Source: Candidatus Thiothrix sulfatifontis (GTDB taxonomy: Bacteria; Pseudomonadota; Gammaproteobacteria; Thiotrichales; Thiotrichaceae). From it: DNA of 64,000 nt. The position numbers were made by a program, and so were the translations under genes. This document shows, piece by piece, positions 27,807 through 37,756 of the stretch. The DNA is taken from positions 1 to 64,000 of the forward strand of contig CP094685.1 in the NCBI GenBank assembly GCA_022828425.1, read 5' to 3'. The notes under the pieces were generated by a model, which ran no database searches, was not told the DNA's origin, and saw only the letters and a program-made list of their open reading frames with translations. How positions within the stretch are numbered: the stretch's first letter is position 1; each line of letters starts with the position of its first letter.

Positions 27807-28421
27807 TTGAAAAAGACACCCCTGCTCGTTGCCGCCCTCGCCTTCGTCGTCGGTATTATTGCTGCGCAATACTTACTGTCCACCAACGCCTCCCCCACCG
27901 CAACGTCAAGCGACAGCACCCGTGTTCCGGTAATAGCGGGCAAATTTGGCGGTGATTTCACCCTCACCCAACAGGACAAACCCGTTAAATTAAGCGATTT
28001 TCAAGACAAAGTGGTGGTGCTGTATTTCGGTTACAGCACATGCCCCGACATTTGCCCCACCAGTTTAGCGATCATCAGCACTGGGCTGAAAACCTTAACG
28101 GCAGAAGAATTGGCGCAAGTCCAACCCATCTTCATCAGTGTTGACCCTGAGCGCGATGGGGGCGATACCCTAATGAACTACGCAAAACACTTTCACCCCA
28201 ACCTCATCGGCATCACTGGCACGGCAGCGGAAGTGCAGCAAGCGGCAAAGCAATACGGCGCATTTTACGCCAAAGTGTCCAGCAACTCGGCGATGGGGTA
28301 TTTGGTGGATCACACCTCAAACACCTATTTGATCAGCAAAGCCGGTAAGTTTGTGACCATCCTCTCGCATGACATGACCCCCGCGACAGTGGCAGCGGGC
28401 ATTCGTCAAGAATTGCAATAA
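27807..28421 (+). CDS. SCO1/SenC family copper chaperone
   Basis: A protein of about 204 residues with an N-terminal membrane anchor and a thioredoxin-fold domain carrying the copper-binding CPDIC motif (YFGYSTCPDICPTSLAII) and the downstream histidine in LVDHTSNTYLI. It delivers copper to the CuA site of oxidase subunit II. I favour the TTG start at 27807 (MKKTPLLVAAL after initiation) because CGGAGA lies eight bases upstream; an upstream ATG at 27768 has no such site. A bidirectional terminator follows. Confidence 0.93.
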   Translation: MKKTPLLVAALAFVVGIIAAQYLLSTNASPTATSSDSTRVPVIAGKFGGDFTLTQQDKPVKLSDFQDKVVVLYFGYSTCPDICPTSLAIISTGLKTLTAEELAQVQPIFISVDPERDGGDTLMNYAKHFHPNLIGITGTAAEVQQAAKQYGAFYAKVSSNSAMGYLVDHTSNTYLISKAGKFVTILSHDMTPATVAAGIRQELQ

Positions 28422-28435
28422 CGCGCCCCAAACAC

Positions 28436-28464
28436 AAAAAAGCCGCAACAAGTGCGGCTTTTTT
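28436..28464. terminator. Rho-independent terminator, bidirectional
   Basis: A stem AGCCGCA/TGCGGCT around a five-base loop is flanked by A and T runs on both sides. It lies between convergent SCO1 and sodB and can serve both. Confidence 0.9.
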
Positions 28465-28492
28465 GTTGGTATTGAGTAGGCGAGATTAACGC

Positions 28493-29077
28493 TTACGCGA
28501 AATTCTTCGCCGCAAAATCCCAGTTCGCCAGATTGTTGAGGAATGTCTCAACGAATTTAGGGCGCAGGTTGCGGTAGTCGATGTAGTACGCATGTTCCCA
28601 CACGTCTACGCACAGCAGGGCAGTGTCGCCTGTGGTTAATGGCGTGCCAGCCGCGCCCATGTTTACGATGTCGACAGAACCGTCAGCTTTTTTCACCAAC
28701 CAAGTCCATGCAGAACCGAAGTTACCTACAGCAGAAGCGGTGAATGCGGTTTTGAATGCGTCGAAAGAACCCCATTTCGCATCAATGGCAGCAGCCAATG
28801 CGCCAGTCGGTGCGCCGCCACCGTTTGGAGACAGGCAGTTCCAGAAGAAGGTGTGATTCCAAACTTGTGCTGCGTTGTTGTAAACGCCGCCAGCCGGTGC
28901 GGATTTCACGATGTCTTCCAAGCTCATGCTTTCAAACTGAGTGCCAGGAATCAGGTTGTTCAGGTTGGTCACGTAAGCGTTATGGTGCTTGTCGTGGTGG
29001 AATTCCAGCGTTTCAGCCGACATGTGTGGAACAAGTGCGTCTTTCGCGAAAGGCAGTTCTGGCAGGGTATGAGCCAT
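28493..29077 (-). CDS. sodB: Superoxide dismutase, Fe type
   Basis: A 194-residue iron/manganese superoxide dismutase. The metal ligands are visible in [13 protein letters not shown] (first histidine), [10 protein letters not shown] (second) and the C-terminal [13 protein letters not shown] (aspartate and third histidine). Features such as [12 protein letters not shown] and GSAWTWLV favour the iron-dependent SodB group. AGAGGAG precedes the ATG. It stands alone and is convergent with SCO1. Confidence 0.96.
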   Translation of the reverse strand: MAHTLPELPFAKDALVPHMSAETLEFHHDKHHNAYVTNLNNLIPGTQFESMSLEDIVKSAPAGGVYNNAAQVWNHTFFWNCLSPNGGGAPTGALAAAIDAKWGSFDAFKTAFTASAVGNFGSAWTWLVKKADGSVDIVNMGAAGTPLTTGDTALLCVDVWEHAYYIDYRNLRPKFVETFLNNLANWDFAAKNFA

Positions 29078-29187
29078 GTGTCGTTACTCCTCTAATGGTT
29101 AGGATTTATGTGCAGGGCGTAAGATAGGGCATTTTGGGCGTGCGGCGCAATAAGCCCGTGTTCACTGAGTGGATTGTCATCGTCGTG

Positions 29188-30300
29188 TCATTGATACCCC
29201 GACATCTCCAAATACCCCCGCCCCAGCACCTCGCCACTCGCCACATCTACTACCCGCACCGCGCCTTCCCAATACGTAATCCCCGTCTCCATCAACTGAT
29301 CATCCACCACTGCCTCAATCCGCCAATGCCGCTGCTGCTTGGGCAAACGCATTTCCCACGCCACCGGATACCGCGCCCCGCTTGCCGATTGCCAGTAACG
29401 CAACGGTTTCAGCATTACATCATAACTGGTAAGCGTTTGCGCCGTACCCTCCGGCAACACCCACTTCCCCGCACTATGCGCATCCGTTTCCCTCGACTTT
29501 TTGCGCAAACGGTAAAACATCAGCTCATGCCCATCGCGCAGTTGCAGCGAAAACCAATCCCACCCCGCCTGATCCGCCCCCAACGCGCTGGTACTCCACT
29601 CCCGATCCAGCCACGATTCGCCCGTCACGGTAAAACGCTGCCCATCGCGGTAAATTTCCCCCAAAGTCTGCAAGCGCGTCAGCGAGTAATAATACGAGGC
29701 ATTGCCCGCCTCACTGCTTTTCTGGCTCAACCCCTGATCACCTTGCAACACCGGCGGCTTTTGCGGACGCAATTGCAAATTCAGCGTGAAATCTTGCGCC
29801 TTCACCGCAATCGCCCACGGAAATTCCCCCGCCCCATCGCCCACCATCTGCCAATCTTCCAACCACACCCGGAAAGGTTGCACGGATTGCCCCGCCAATC
29901 CCGCAGCCCCGCGTGCAAAGCGCTGATCATGTAAATGCTCACCCGCTTGCACATCGGTCAACGCCACATGCGCCATCCACACCTGATTGCTTGCCCACGG
30001 CGAAGCAGTCACGGGCTTATCCGGGGTTAACGCAATCCGAAACCACGTCACCTGATAGCCAAATTGCCGCCCGTCATCGGTTTGCACATTCCCCGTCACA
30101 TACCACCATTCGTTACGGAAATCGGGATGCGCCGCGTGATCTTGCGGAAACTGAAAGGCGCGTGGCGCAAGCGCACGGCTAAACCGCGCATCCGCCACCC
30201 CACCCAATGCCGCATTCAAATCAAACACATCCGGCTCTGGCGCTTTGCTACACCCCATCAACACCACCAACAACAAAATCAACCACCCTTTACCGTGCAT
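29188..30300 (-). CDS. AttH/CrtC-like lipocalin-domain lipoprotein
   Basis: A protein of about 370 residues. The signal MHGKGWLILLLVVLMGC ends in a lipobox, so it is a lipoprotein. The body matches the AttH (carotenoid 1,2-hydratase-like) double-lipocalin family, with FRNEWWYVTGNVQ, VTWFRIAL, VWMAHVAL and the SWLDREWSTS motif. It closes an operon with an FtsX-type permease and an ABC ATPase, the usual company of AttH proteins, which suggests extraction or carriage of a lipid-like molecule across the periplasm. The start at 30300 has GGGAGGG upstream and overlaps the permease end by 11 bases. Confidence 0.88.
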   Translation of the reverse strand: MHGKGWLILLLVVLMGCSKAPEPDVFDLNAALGGVADARFSRALAPRAFQFPQDHAAHPDFRNEWWYVTGNVQTDDGRQFGYQVTWFRIALTPDKPVTASPWASNQVWMAHVALTDVQAGEHLHDQRFARGAAGLAGQSVQPFRVWLEDWQMVGDGAGEFPWAIAVKAQDFTLNLQLRPQKPPVLQGDQGLSQKSSEAGNASYYYSLTRLQTLGEIYRDGQRFTVTGESWLDREWSTSALGADQAGWDWFSLQLRDGHELMFYRLRKKSRETDAHSAGKWVLPEGTAQTLTSYDVMLKPLRYWQSASGARYPVAWEMRLPKQQRHWRIEAVVDDQLMETGITYWEGAVRVVDVASGEVLGRGYLEMSGYQ

Positions 30301-32686
30301 CCAATCCCTCCCGCACCGAGGCTCGCCCCATGCGCCGCACCGGATAAAGACTTGCCAGCAACGCCGCCACCAACGCCAACGCAACCGCTTGCAACGGCAC
30401 CAACGCGAACACATGCGTTTGCATCGTCCACCCAAACGAACGCTGGTTAATAATCTCGATCAACACCACCGACAGCAACCACCCCAACGGCAACGACAAT
30501 AAACCCGCCAGCAACCCAATCAACGCCGCCTGCCCCAACACCAGCCGCTGCAATTGCTGCGGTGTAAACCCCGTCGCCCGCAAAATCGCAAACTCACGCC
30601 CCTTTTCCAAAAACAACGCCATCAACGCACTGAACACGCCCACGAACGCCACAATAATCACCAGCAGCCGCAACACATTGGTAATCGCAAACGTCCGATC
30701 AAACACCTGCAACGAAAATTCGCGAATATCCCGATTAGAACGCACCACCAACGGCTGCCCCGCCTGCTGCAATTCACCCGCCCAGATTTGTAACTGCCGC
30801 TTCAGCCCCGCCACATCCGCCCCCGCTGCTGCTTGTATCCCAATCGACGAAATCCCCCGATCCGTCCAATAACGTTCGTACAAGTCACTCGGCAATACCA
30901 CCATGCCCTGCGTTGCACTGTAATCGCGAAACACCCCCAACACTGGCACATTCACCTTGCCCGCCAATTCCGTCGTCACCTGCACTGTATCACCGCGCCG
31001 CTTGCCCCGATGATACGCAAACGGCTCAGACACCAGCAGCCCTTCGCCCGCCAGAAACCGCTGCCAAATCGCCGCTGCATCCCCCTCCAAAAACGCAAAC
31101 CCGCGCCCGCTATGACTACTCGGCAGCAACACCAACGCAGGCAGCGGGAAATCCTCCACCGTCAACCGCGCCGTGCGCCCCGTACTCACCGCCGCCACAC
31201 CCGCCAATCCTTGCACCCGCCGCAACCAATCGGGATGCAATGAACCATCCACCCGCGACGCTTCCTGCGACGTTGCTGACACATACAAATCGCTGGCAAG
31301 CGTCATTTCCAGCCATTCCGCCACACTCGCCCGAAACGAGCCGATCATAATGCTCACGCCCACCGTTGCCGACACCGCCACGGTCAGCGCAATAATCGCC
31401 AAGCTGGTACGACTCAAACTCGCCTGCACCCCACGTATCGCCATGCGCGGCAATAAACTCAACCGCAACCGTTGCAAACCGTGCAAGGCAAAGCGCAATA
31501 CCAGCGGCACGCACAAGCTATACCCCACAATCAGCAAAAACAGCCCGAAAAACCCCGTCACCAACTGCTTACCGGAATACCCAATCAACCCCGCACTCGC
31601 CAACATCAGCACCACACCAGCCACCGCCAAACCAGCCCCTCTGCGCTGATTGCCCTGTTCCAACGTCGATTGCCGCTGCACTTGCACCGGCGACACCTGC
31701 GCCGCTTCCCACGCAGGCGCTAACGTCGCCACCAACACCGCCAACAACGTAATCCCCACGCCCTTCAACAACACCACCGGAGTCAACAACAAATCCGTCG
31801 CCCGCACACTCACGTACAAATCGCTGATCGTTTGCGTCACCAACACCAGCAACCCCTGCCCCAACAACACGCCGAGAAATACCCCCAGCACGCTGCCGAC
31901 CACCCCCAACACCAAGGCTTCCAACAACAAATGGCGGAATAACTGCCCACCCGTTACCCCCACCATGCGCCCAATCGCAAACGCTTGCCGCCGCTGCAAC
32001 ACCGAAAACGTCATGGTGTTGTAAACCAGAAACGCCCCCACCAACATCGCCAACAAACTCATTGCCAGCAAATTGGTGCTAAACGCTTGCGTCATCTGGG
32101 TGAACACTTGTTGGCGGGATGCGAACGATTCGAGCTTGAGCGCAGGCGGCAACCGCGCTTGCAATGCAGCCGCTTGCGCATCGGTTAACTTGAGTTGGAT
32201 TTTGGTAAGACCGGACGAGTCGCCCTGCACCGTCGCAATATCCGCCACCCACAACTCATCACTGACTTGCACCCGCGCCCCCGGCTCAGTCAGCAAGCGC
32301 CGTACCTCATCAGCATCAATATCCACCCCCGCAGCCTGCTGCAACGGCGCGGCAAACGGATCAATCCCCAGCAGCGTATATTGCACACCGTCGCGCACCA
32401 GCATCTTTTCCACCACGGGCGCAGATTCCCGATACCCCCACTCCACCCGCAACTGCCGGTAAAATTCATCAGGAACATTGCCGCGCACGGCGGTGATTTC
32501 ATGCGTCATCGTCCCCGACAGCACATTTACCGACGCACGAAACGATTGCCCCGCGCTCTGATTCGCCAAATCCACCGCAATAATCACCGCCGTCCCCAGC
32601 GCAATGCTCAACAGCGTCAGCCACAACTGCCAGGGATGTCGCGTGAAAAAGCGCCAACTGGCACGCGCCAGCAAGGTATTGCTCAC
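30290..32686 (-). CDS. FtsX-type ABC transporter permease
   Basis: A permease of about 798 residues with an N-terminal helix, a periplasmic MacB-like domain, two FtsX membrane modules (three helices near residues 250-370 and the C-terminal four) and a second periplasmic domain between them. The segments FLVYNTMTFSVLQRRQAFAI and FSALMALFLEKGREFAILRA are typical FtsX coupling regions. With the ABC ATPase and the AttH lipoprotein it should form a mechanotransmission or lipoprotein-release type exporter. A GTG start at 32686 lies one base after the upstream stop codon. Confidence 0.9.
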   Translation of the reverse strand: MSNTLLARASWRFFTRHPWQLWLTLLSIALGTAVIIAVDLANQSAGQSFRASVNVLSGTMTHEITAVRGNVPDEFYRQLRVEWGYRESAPVVEKMLVRDGVQYTLLGIDPFAAPLQQAAGVDIDADEVRRLLTEPGARVQVSDELWVADIATVQGDSSGLTKIQLKLTDAQAAALQARLPPALKLESFASRQQVFTQMTQAFSTNLLAMSLLAMLVGAFLVYNTMTFSVLQRRQAFAIGRMVGVTGGQLFRHLLLEALVLGVVGSVLGVFLGVLLGQGLLVLVTQTISDLYVSVRATDLLLTPVVLLKGVGITLLAVLVATLAPAWEAAQVSPVQVQRQSTLEQGNQRRGAGLAVAGVVLMLASAGLIGYSGKQLVTGFFGLFLLIVGYSLCVPLVLRFALHGLQRLRLSLLPRMAIRGVQASLSRTSLAIIALTVAVSATVGVSIMIGSFRASVAEWLEMTLASDLYVSATSQEASRVDGSLHPDWLRRVQGLAGVAAVSTGRTARLTVEDFPLPALVLLPSSHSGRGFAFLEGDAAAIWQRFLAGEGLLVSEPFAYHRGKRRGDTVQVTTELAGKVNVPVLGVFRDYSATQGMVVLPSDLYERYWTDRGISSIGIQAAAGADVAGLKRQLQIWAGELQQAGQPLVVRSNRDIREFSLQVFDRTFAITNVLRLLVIIVAFVGVFSALMALFLEKGREFAILRATGFTPQQLQRLVLGQAALIGLLAGLLSLPLGWLLSVVLIEIINQRSFGWTMQTHVFALVPLQAVALALVAALLASLYPVRRMGRASVREGLDAR

Positions 32687-32687
32687 C

Positions 32688-33869
32688 TTACAACCCGCAT
32701 ACACCGCCCTCGTACACATCCATCACCGCCCTCAGTTCGCGGTAAAGGTAATCGCGTTCGCCCGTTGAAAAACTCGCCACACTGTCTGGCGTATCACCTT
32801 TTTCCATGGCATACAATAACTTATTCACTTGAATGCAGCCCGTACCGGCAATCTCCTCCACCACCGCATCCAAACGTGGCTTATCCAACGGCTCAGCCGG
32901 GACAACCGCTTGCGGAAACTCATCCGCCCCAAACCAGAAATCCAGCCCCTGCGCCAAAAACTGGTCGTAACCCAAATAATGCGTCCCATCACACGAAAAA
33001 TTCAGCCCCACCGTGCCATTCACAATATTCAGCGACGCCGAACGCAAATAAATGGTTTCATCCGCAAACCGCAAGGCTTTAAATTGCTTCAAAATCTTGC
33101 CGACCATTTCCGGCGGCACAATTGCCCGCTCAAAATACGGGCGACGCGGGTACGCCAAACACACATTCGGGTCAATCAATTCCTCATTGGTCAGAATGCG
33201 GTACACAAACGGGTCATCCCGATGCCAAATCGTGGTACGGCTGCTGGAAAAATGCACCTGAAAATGGTGTACGCCCTGATCCAAAATCAGCGCCTCATGC
33301 ACCGACAGCACCACATCAATGTGCCGATCCATCACGCTTTCCACCCGCTGTTGCGCAAACAAACCGCTGCGGATTGCCGGGTCGCCCTTGATTTGCCGCC
33401 ACTGACTCGGCTCTTCGTAAATCACGTCCGAATGCGGCAATTCGCGCAAGTCGTAATCCACCCCCAAAAACCCAACCGACTCCCCTGCTGCATTGCGAAT
33501 ACGCTGCACAGCAGTAATCGACGGGCGCTTTTTATTGCGGCTGATGTAAGCTTCCGACAAATTAAAGTCGATGCTGGCATCGTGCATATGCTGCATGTAC
33601 GGGCGTTCGGCGCGGTCACGCCCCCGCGCCTCCGGGTCTGCGCCGTAACGGTTGACGGTGGAACTGAGTTGCACCCCGTGCGCATCCAGCACGTACACGT
33701 ATTTGCAGTAATCCAGTGCGCTGAATACCCGCCGCATACATTCATCCAGCCGCTCGGTTTCATCCATGTGCGGCAAAATTCTGCCTGCGTACTCGCTGAG
33801 CGCGTTGCCTAGTAAATCCGTGAGCAAGGCACGGTGCGAATTAATCGAATGTTGTAATGATTTCGCCAT
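32688..33869 (-). CDS. PDC/Cache-like sensor-domain protein
   Basis: A protein of about 393 residues with no evident transmembrane segment. An N-terminal helical stretch is followed by a PDC (Cache-like) sensor fold around residues 45-150, recognisable by YVYVLDAHGVQLSSTV, RDRAERPYMQHM and GFLGVDYDL. The rest lacks output domains such as kinase, GGDEF or chemoreceptor modules. It lies between the ABC ATPase and its permease, overlapping the ATPase end by 29 bases, so it is part of that operon. The ATG at 33869 is preceded by GAGGG. I infer a cytoplasmic ligand sensor tied to the transporter. Confidence 0.72.
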   Translation of the reverse strand: MAKSLQHSINSHRALLTDLLGNALSEYAGRILPHMDETERLDECMRRVFSALDYCKYVYVLDAHGVQLSSTVNRYGADPEARGRDRAERPYMQHMHDASIDFNLSEAYISRNKKRPSITAVQRIRNAAGESVGFLGVDYDLRELPHSDVIYEEPSQWRQIKGDPAIRSGLFAQQRVESVMDRHIDVVLSVHEALILDQGVHHFQVHFSSSRTTIWHRDDPFVYRILTNEELIDPNVCLAYPRRPYFERAIVPPEMVGKILKQFKALRFADETIYLRSASLNIVNGTVGLNFSCDGTHYLGYDQFLAQGLDFWFGADEFPQAVVPAEPLDKPRLDAVVEEIAGTGCIQVNKLLYAMEKGDTPDSVASFSTGERDYLYRELRAVMDVYEGGVCGL

Positions 33870-34539
33870 AAATACCCTCGTTAATGCCACCATCTGCCAT
33901 CACCAAAATACGCCCAGCCCGCTCCGCCACCGTGCGGCTGTGTGTCACCACCAACAACGTTTGTTGCGCCGCATCCGCCAATGAAAACAGCAAATCCAAC
34001 ACCAAGCCGCCAGTTTTCGCATCCAGATTGCCGGTGGGTTCATCCGCCAACACCAACGCCGGTTGGTGAATCAAGGCACGCGCAATCGCCACGCGCTGCT
34101 GTTCGCCACCGGACAATTGGTCGGGAAAGGCTGCGCCACGGGTCGGCAATTGCACCGCTTCTAACCAATGTTGCAAACGGCGTTGCTGTTCTGCCGCTGC
34201 AACCCCCAGTAACATCAGCGGCAACAGAATATTTTCCGCCACCGTCAGGGTGGGAATCAGATTGAACTGCTGGTAAATGAACCCAATGTGTTGGCGGCGA
34301 AACAGCGTCAATTCCGGCTCACGCAAGCGCGAAAACGGCTTACCCGCGAGCTGAATATCCCCGCTGGCGGGAACATCAATTCCCCCCAACAGGTTCAACA
34401 GCGTAGACTTGCCCGAACCGCTGCTGCCCACCAGCGCAACGTGTTCGCCCGCTTGCAAGCTCAGGCTGACATCGCGCAGCACCGTGTGTTCGCGACCGGC
34501 TTCGGGGTAGGCATAATGCAAGTGGCTGGCTTGTAACAA
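33841..34539 (-). CDS. ABC transporter ATP-binding protein (LolD/MacB type)
   Basis: A 232-residue ATPase. Walker A GSSGSGKSTLLN (about residue 39), the Q-loop YQQFNLIPTL, the signature LSGGEQQRVAIARAL and Walker B LVLADEPTGNLD are complete, and the switch histidine is in VVTHSRTVA. The pattern matches the LolD/MacB subfamily that pairs with FtsX-type permeases, two genes downstream. It is the promoter-proximal gene of the operon ATPase-PDC protein-permease-AttH lipoprotein. Confidence 0.95.
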   Translation of the reverse strand: MLQASHLHYAYPEAGREHTVLRDVSLSLQAGEHVALVGSSGSGKSTLLNLLGGIDVPASGDIQLAGKPFSRLREPELTLFRRQHIGFIYQQFNLIPTLTVAENILLPLMLLGVAAAEQQRRLQHWLEAVQLPTRGAAFPDQLSGGEQQRVAIARALIHQPALVLADEPTGNLDAKTGGLVLDLLFSLADAAQQTLLVVTHSRTVAERAGRILVMADGGINEGIYGEIITTFD

Positions 34540-34679
34540 AATAACAATCCGTCAGTCAAAAAAGCAGGTGTAACACGGAAACCCAGCGGCGGTAAAATAC
34601 CTTTCGCCCGATCAATGGAATGGGCAAGCAGAAACTTTCTGCTATCCTTCCCCTATTATACGACTAACGAGAATTCGAC

Positions 34680-35813
34680 ATGAGCGGAATCACCAAATGG
34701 ATCATCGGCGCGGTGCTGGTCATCTTCGCCCTGATTGGCATCAAAAGCCTGTTTGCCCCCAATTCGGCAGAAGCTCCACCCAGCGCTTCCGGCTGGGAAC
34801 AACCGCTGGTCATGCCAAATGCCAACCTACCCTCACCCGACGCCATCGGTGACAGCGCCATTTTCACCCGCCCCTTGAACGATAAACCCGCCCCAGCAGA
34901 AGCCGAAGACAATACCGTAGAATTGGTTGGCGAACCGGATGATACCGATACCGTTGAAGCACCCAAGCCGCCGCCAACACGCACTCCACCCAAACCCGCT
35001 GAACCGCTTGCGGATGAGCCAGACACCGATACCGCCCCAGTGGTCGCGGAACCGACAGAAGCACCAAAGCCCGCCACACCACCGCCAGCTCCCGTTGTCG
35101 GCAAAACCGGCACGCTGGAAATTGTGGCGCAAACCGAAACCGGCAAACCCATCAAAGCCAATGTTTACGTGCAGCAAGCCAATGGCGTAAATCTGGATAC
35201 CGCCACCTACACCAACAAAGCCGCGTTCACGCTCAAACCCGGCAAATACAAAATCACGGTACGCGCCGAAGGTTACGCCAGCCTGTCACGCACGATCAGC
35301 GTCCCGGATGGCGCGGTGGTGAATGAAATCTTCCCACTGCCCACGCTAGTCGCTGCCGCACCCGCCCCGATTGCAGCGCCACCCCGCCAACCTGAACCCG
35401 TCAGACCAGCACCAACGCCTGCACCCTCTGCCGCGCAAGGCAGACTCCGCGTTGTTGCGTTATCCGCTGATGACGGTACACCGATACCCGTCAATTTCAC
35501 CATTGCGCGTTTGGATGGCTCCGTGGTTGAACGAGTTAACAATGTGTCGCTGACCGAACTCAGCCTGCCCGCGCAAGAATTCGTGGTCAGCTTTGATTAC
35601 CAAGGGTTTCAGGGCTACAAATCCTTAACGGTACCAGCGGGAGAAGTGCTTACCCACACCTTCAACATTCGTGGTGTTAGCGGGCAAGCAGCACCAGTGC
35701 CGCAAGAATTGCCGCAGCAACTGCCCCCGCAGCAACAGCTCCCCCCACAAACTGTGGAGGAAATGCTGATGCAAAAGTTACAGGAAGAATTACAAAAGCA
35801 TTTAAACAATTGA
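34680..35813 (+). CDS. Membrane-anchored protein with two repeated beta-sandwich domains and Pro-rich linkers
   Basis: A 377-residue protein. One N-terminal helix (about residues 6-24) anchors it, and a proline/acidic linker (about 60-140) follows. Two similar domains of about 80 residues (GTLEIVAQTETGKPIKANVY and GRLRVVALSADDGTPIPVNF) look like carboxypeptidase-regulatory/PEGA-type beta sandwiches. A second Pro-rich linker separates them, and the C-terminus is glutamine/proline-rich. It is probably periplasmic and may act as a spacer or peptidoglycan-proximal scaffold. It lies 15 bases upstream of the amidotransferase gene. No family name is recognised with confidence. Confidence 0.7.
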   Translation: MSGITKWIIGAVLVIFALIGIKSLFAPNSAEAPPSASGWEQPLVMPNANLPSPDAIGDSAIFTRPLNDKPAPAEAEDNTVELVGEPDDTDTVEAPKPPPTRTPPKPAEPLADEPDTDTAPVVAEPTEAPKPATPPPAPVVGKTGTLEIVAQTETGKPIKANVYVQQANGVNLDTATYTNKAAFTLKPGKYKITVRAEGYASLSRTISVPDGAVVNEIFPLPTLVAAAPAPIAAPPRQPEPVRPAPTPAPSAAQGRLRVVALSADDGTPIPVNFTIARLDGSVVERVNNVSLTELSLPAQEFVVSFDYQGFQGYKSLTVPAGEVLTHTFNIRGVSGQAAPVPQELPQQLPPQQQLPPQTVEEMLMQKLQEELQKHLNN

Positions 35814-35828
35814 ACTAGGAATCCCACT

Positions 35829-37603
35829 ATGTGCGGCATTTGCGGTGAACTACGCCTCGACGGGCAACTCCCCGAATTGAAATACCTCAACAGCATGATG
35901 GCGAAGCTGGAAAAACGCGGTCCCGACCACGCGGGCAGCTTTTCCGACGGCGGCTTGATGTTTGGGCATCGCCGCCTTGCCATCATCGACCTGTCGTACA
36001 AATCCAGCCAGCCAATGGTCGACATCGAATCCGGCTTGGCACTGGTGTTCAACGGCACGATCTACAACCACCCCGAATTGCGGGCAGAATTGAAGGCTCG
36101 CGGGCATCACTTTTTCTCCGAAGGCGATACCGAAGTCATCCTCAAAGCCTACGCGGAATGGGGCGAAGACGCACCCAAGCACTTGCTCGGCATGTTCGCC
36201 TTCGCCATCTGGGATATGCGCAAGAAAACGCTGTTCGTGGCGCGTGACCGCATGGGCATCAAGCCGCTGTACTACGCTGCTGACAGTAAAAGTTTCCGCT
36301 TTGCCTCCAACACGCAAGCCTTGCTGACCACGCCGGGGATTGATACCAGCCTCGATCCGCTGGCAATCCACAACCTGTTTTCGCTGCACGCGGTGGTGCC
36401 TGCACCACGCACCGTGCTGAACGGCATCCGCAAGCTGCAACCCGCGCATTCACTGACCATCCACGCTGACGGGCGGCAAGAGCTGAAACGCTACTGGAAT
36501 CTGGTGGCACGTCGCCCAAGCGAGCCGCGTTCCGAACAGGAATGGATTGACGCGGTACACGAATCGCTGAAAACCGCCGTGCGCCGCCGTAACAATATCG
36601 CCGACGTTCCGGTGGGCGTATTGCTTTCCGGCGGCTTGGATTCGAGCCTGTTGGTCGGGTTACTCGCCGAAATCGGTATCAGGGACATCCGCACTTTCAC
36701 CATCGGTTTCGACGACCAGCCAGAGGAAAAAGGCAGCGAATACGAATATTCCGACGCGGTGGTGGAACGCTTCAACCCCAAACACCACAAATTCCACATC
36801 CCCAACGAACACACCCTGTCACGCCTGCCCGAAGCGGTGGCGAACATGGCAGAACCGATGTTTGGGCAGGATGCGATTGGCTTTTACCTGCTCTCGGAAC
36901 AGGTGTCCAAGCATGTGAAAGTGGTGCAATCGGGGCAAGGCGCGGATGAAGTCTTCGGCGGCTATTTCTGGTATCCGCAAGCGCACGCCGACAAAAACCC
37001 CGATAGGCTGCAACGCCTCGCGCCGTATTACTTCGACCGCGACCACAGCGAGATGGCGGAGATGCTGCAAACCCCGTTCCAAACCCGCGATTACACCGGC
37101 GAATTAGTGCGCGAATTGCTGGAATCACCGGATGCGGAAGAAACGCTAGATGCGGTATTACGCGCTGACGTGACCACCTTCATCGTCGATGATCCGGTCA
37201 AGCGCGTGGACAATATGACGATGGCATGGGGGCTGGAAGCGCGTGTGCCATTCCTCGATCACGAATTGGTGGAACTGGCGGCGCAAATGCCGACCGAATT
37301 GAAGTTGCGCGACGGCGGCAAGTATGTGCTGAAACAGATTGCGCGTGGGCTAGTGCCGGATAGCGTGATTGACCGCCCCAAGGGGTATTTCCCGTGCCTG
37401 CGCTCAAATTCGTGCGCGGTGAGTTTCTGGAAATGATGCGCGATTTACTGGATTCGCAAGCGTGTCGGGAACGCGGGTTGTTCCAGCGTGGCTACATCGA
37501 TAAGGTACTGGCTTCCCCTGAAGCGCATTTGACACGGATTCAGGGGAGTAAGCTGTGGCACATGGCGGCGTTGGAGATGTGGTTGCAAATGAATAAAAAC
37601 TAA
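35829..37603 (+). pseudogene. Asparagine synthase-family amidotransferase (N-acetylglutaminylglutamine amidotransferase-like), frameshifted
   Basis: Starts MCGICGEL with the N-terminal nucleophile cysteine of class II glutamine amidotransferases, followed by a synthetase domain with the PP-loop LLSGGLDSSLLVGLL. The protein closely resembles the amidotransferase that makes N-acetylglutaminylglutamine amide, an osmolyte. Near 37393 one G appears lost: the frame reads to a stop at 37436, whereas PALKFVRGEFLEMMRDLL onward continues in the next frame to 37603. The missing part is about 70 residues. A decayed copy of the same 3' region lies at 42.9-43.3 kb. The partner ligase gene is not in the window. 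Confidence 0.85.
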
Positions 37604-37756
37604 TGCGAAGTTCTTGTGCAAAAATTTTTAAATCAGAAATTCGATAGCCACTTAAAAAAAACAAAAAAATCATGCTCAGACACTTAGAATAATCTGTGTA
37701 ACACAAAATACTAATTTTTAAAGCTTACAGTTGCGCAGATTCTTTCTCTCTCCTAG

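Noticed and set aside
32829..33812. A 327-codon plus-strand open frame opposite the PDC-sensor gene
   Set aside because: Composition is arginine/histidine/proline-rich as expected of an antisense shadow, and the minus-strand frame has recognisable sensor motifs and operon overlaps.
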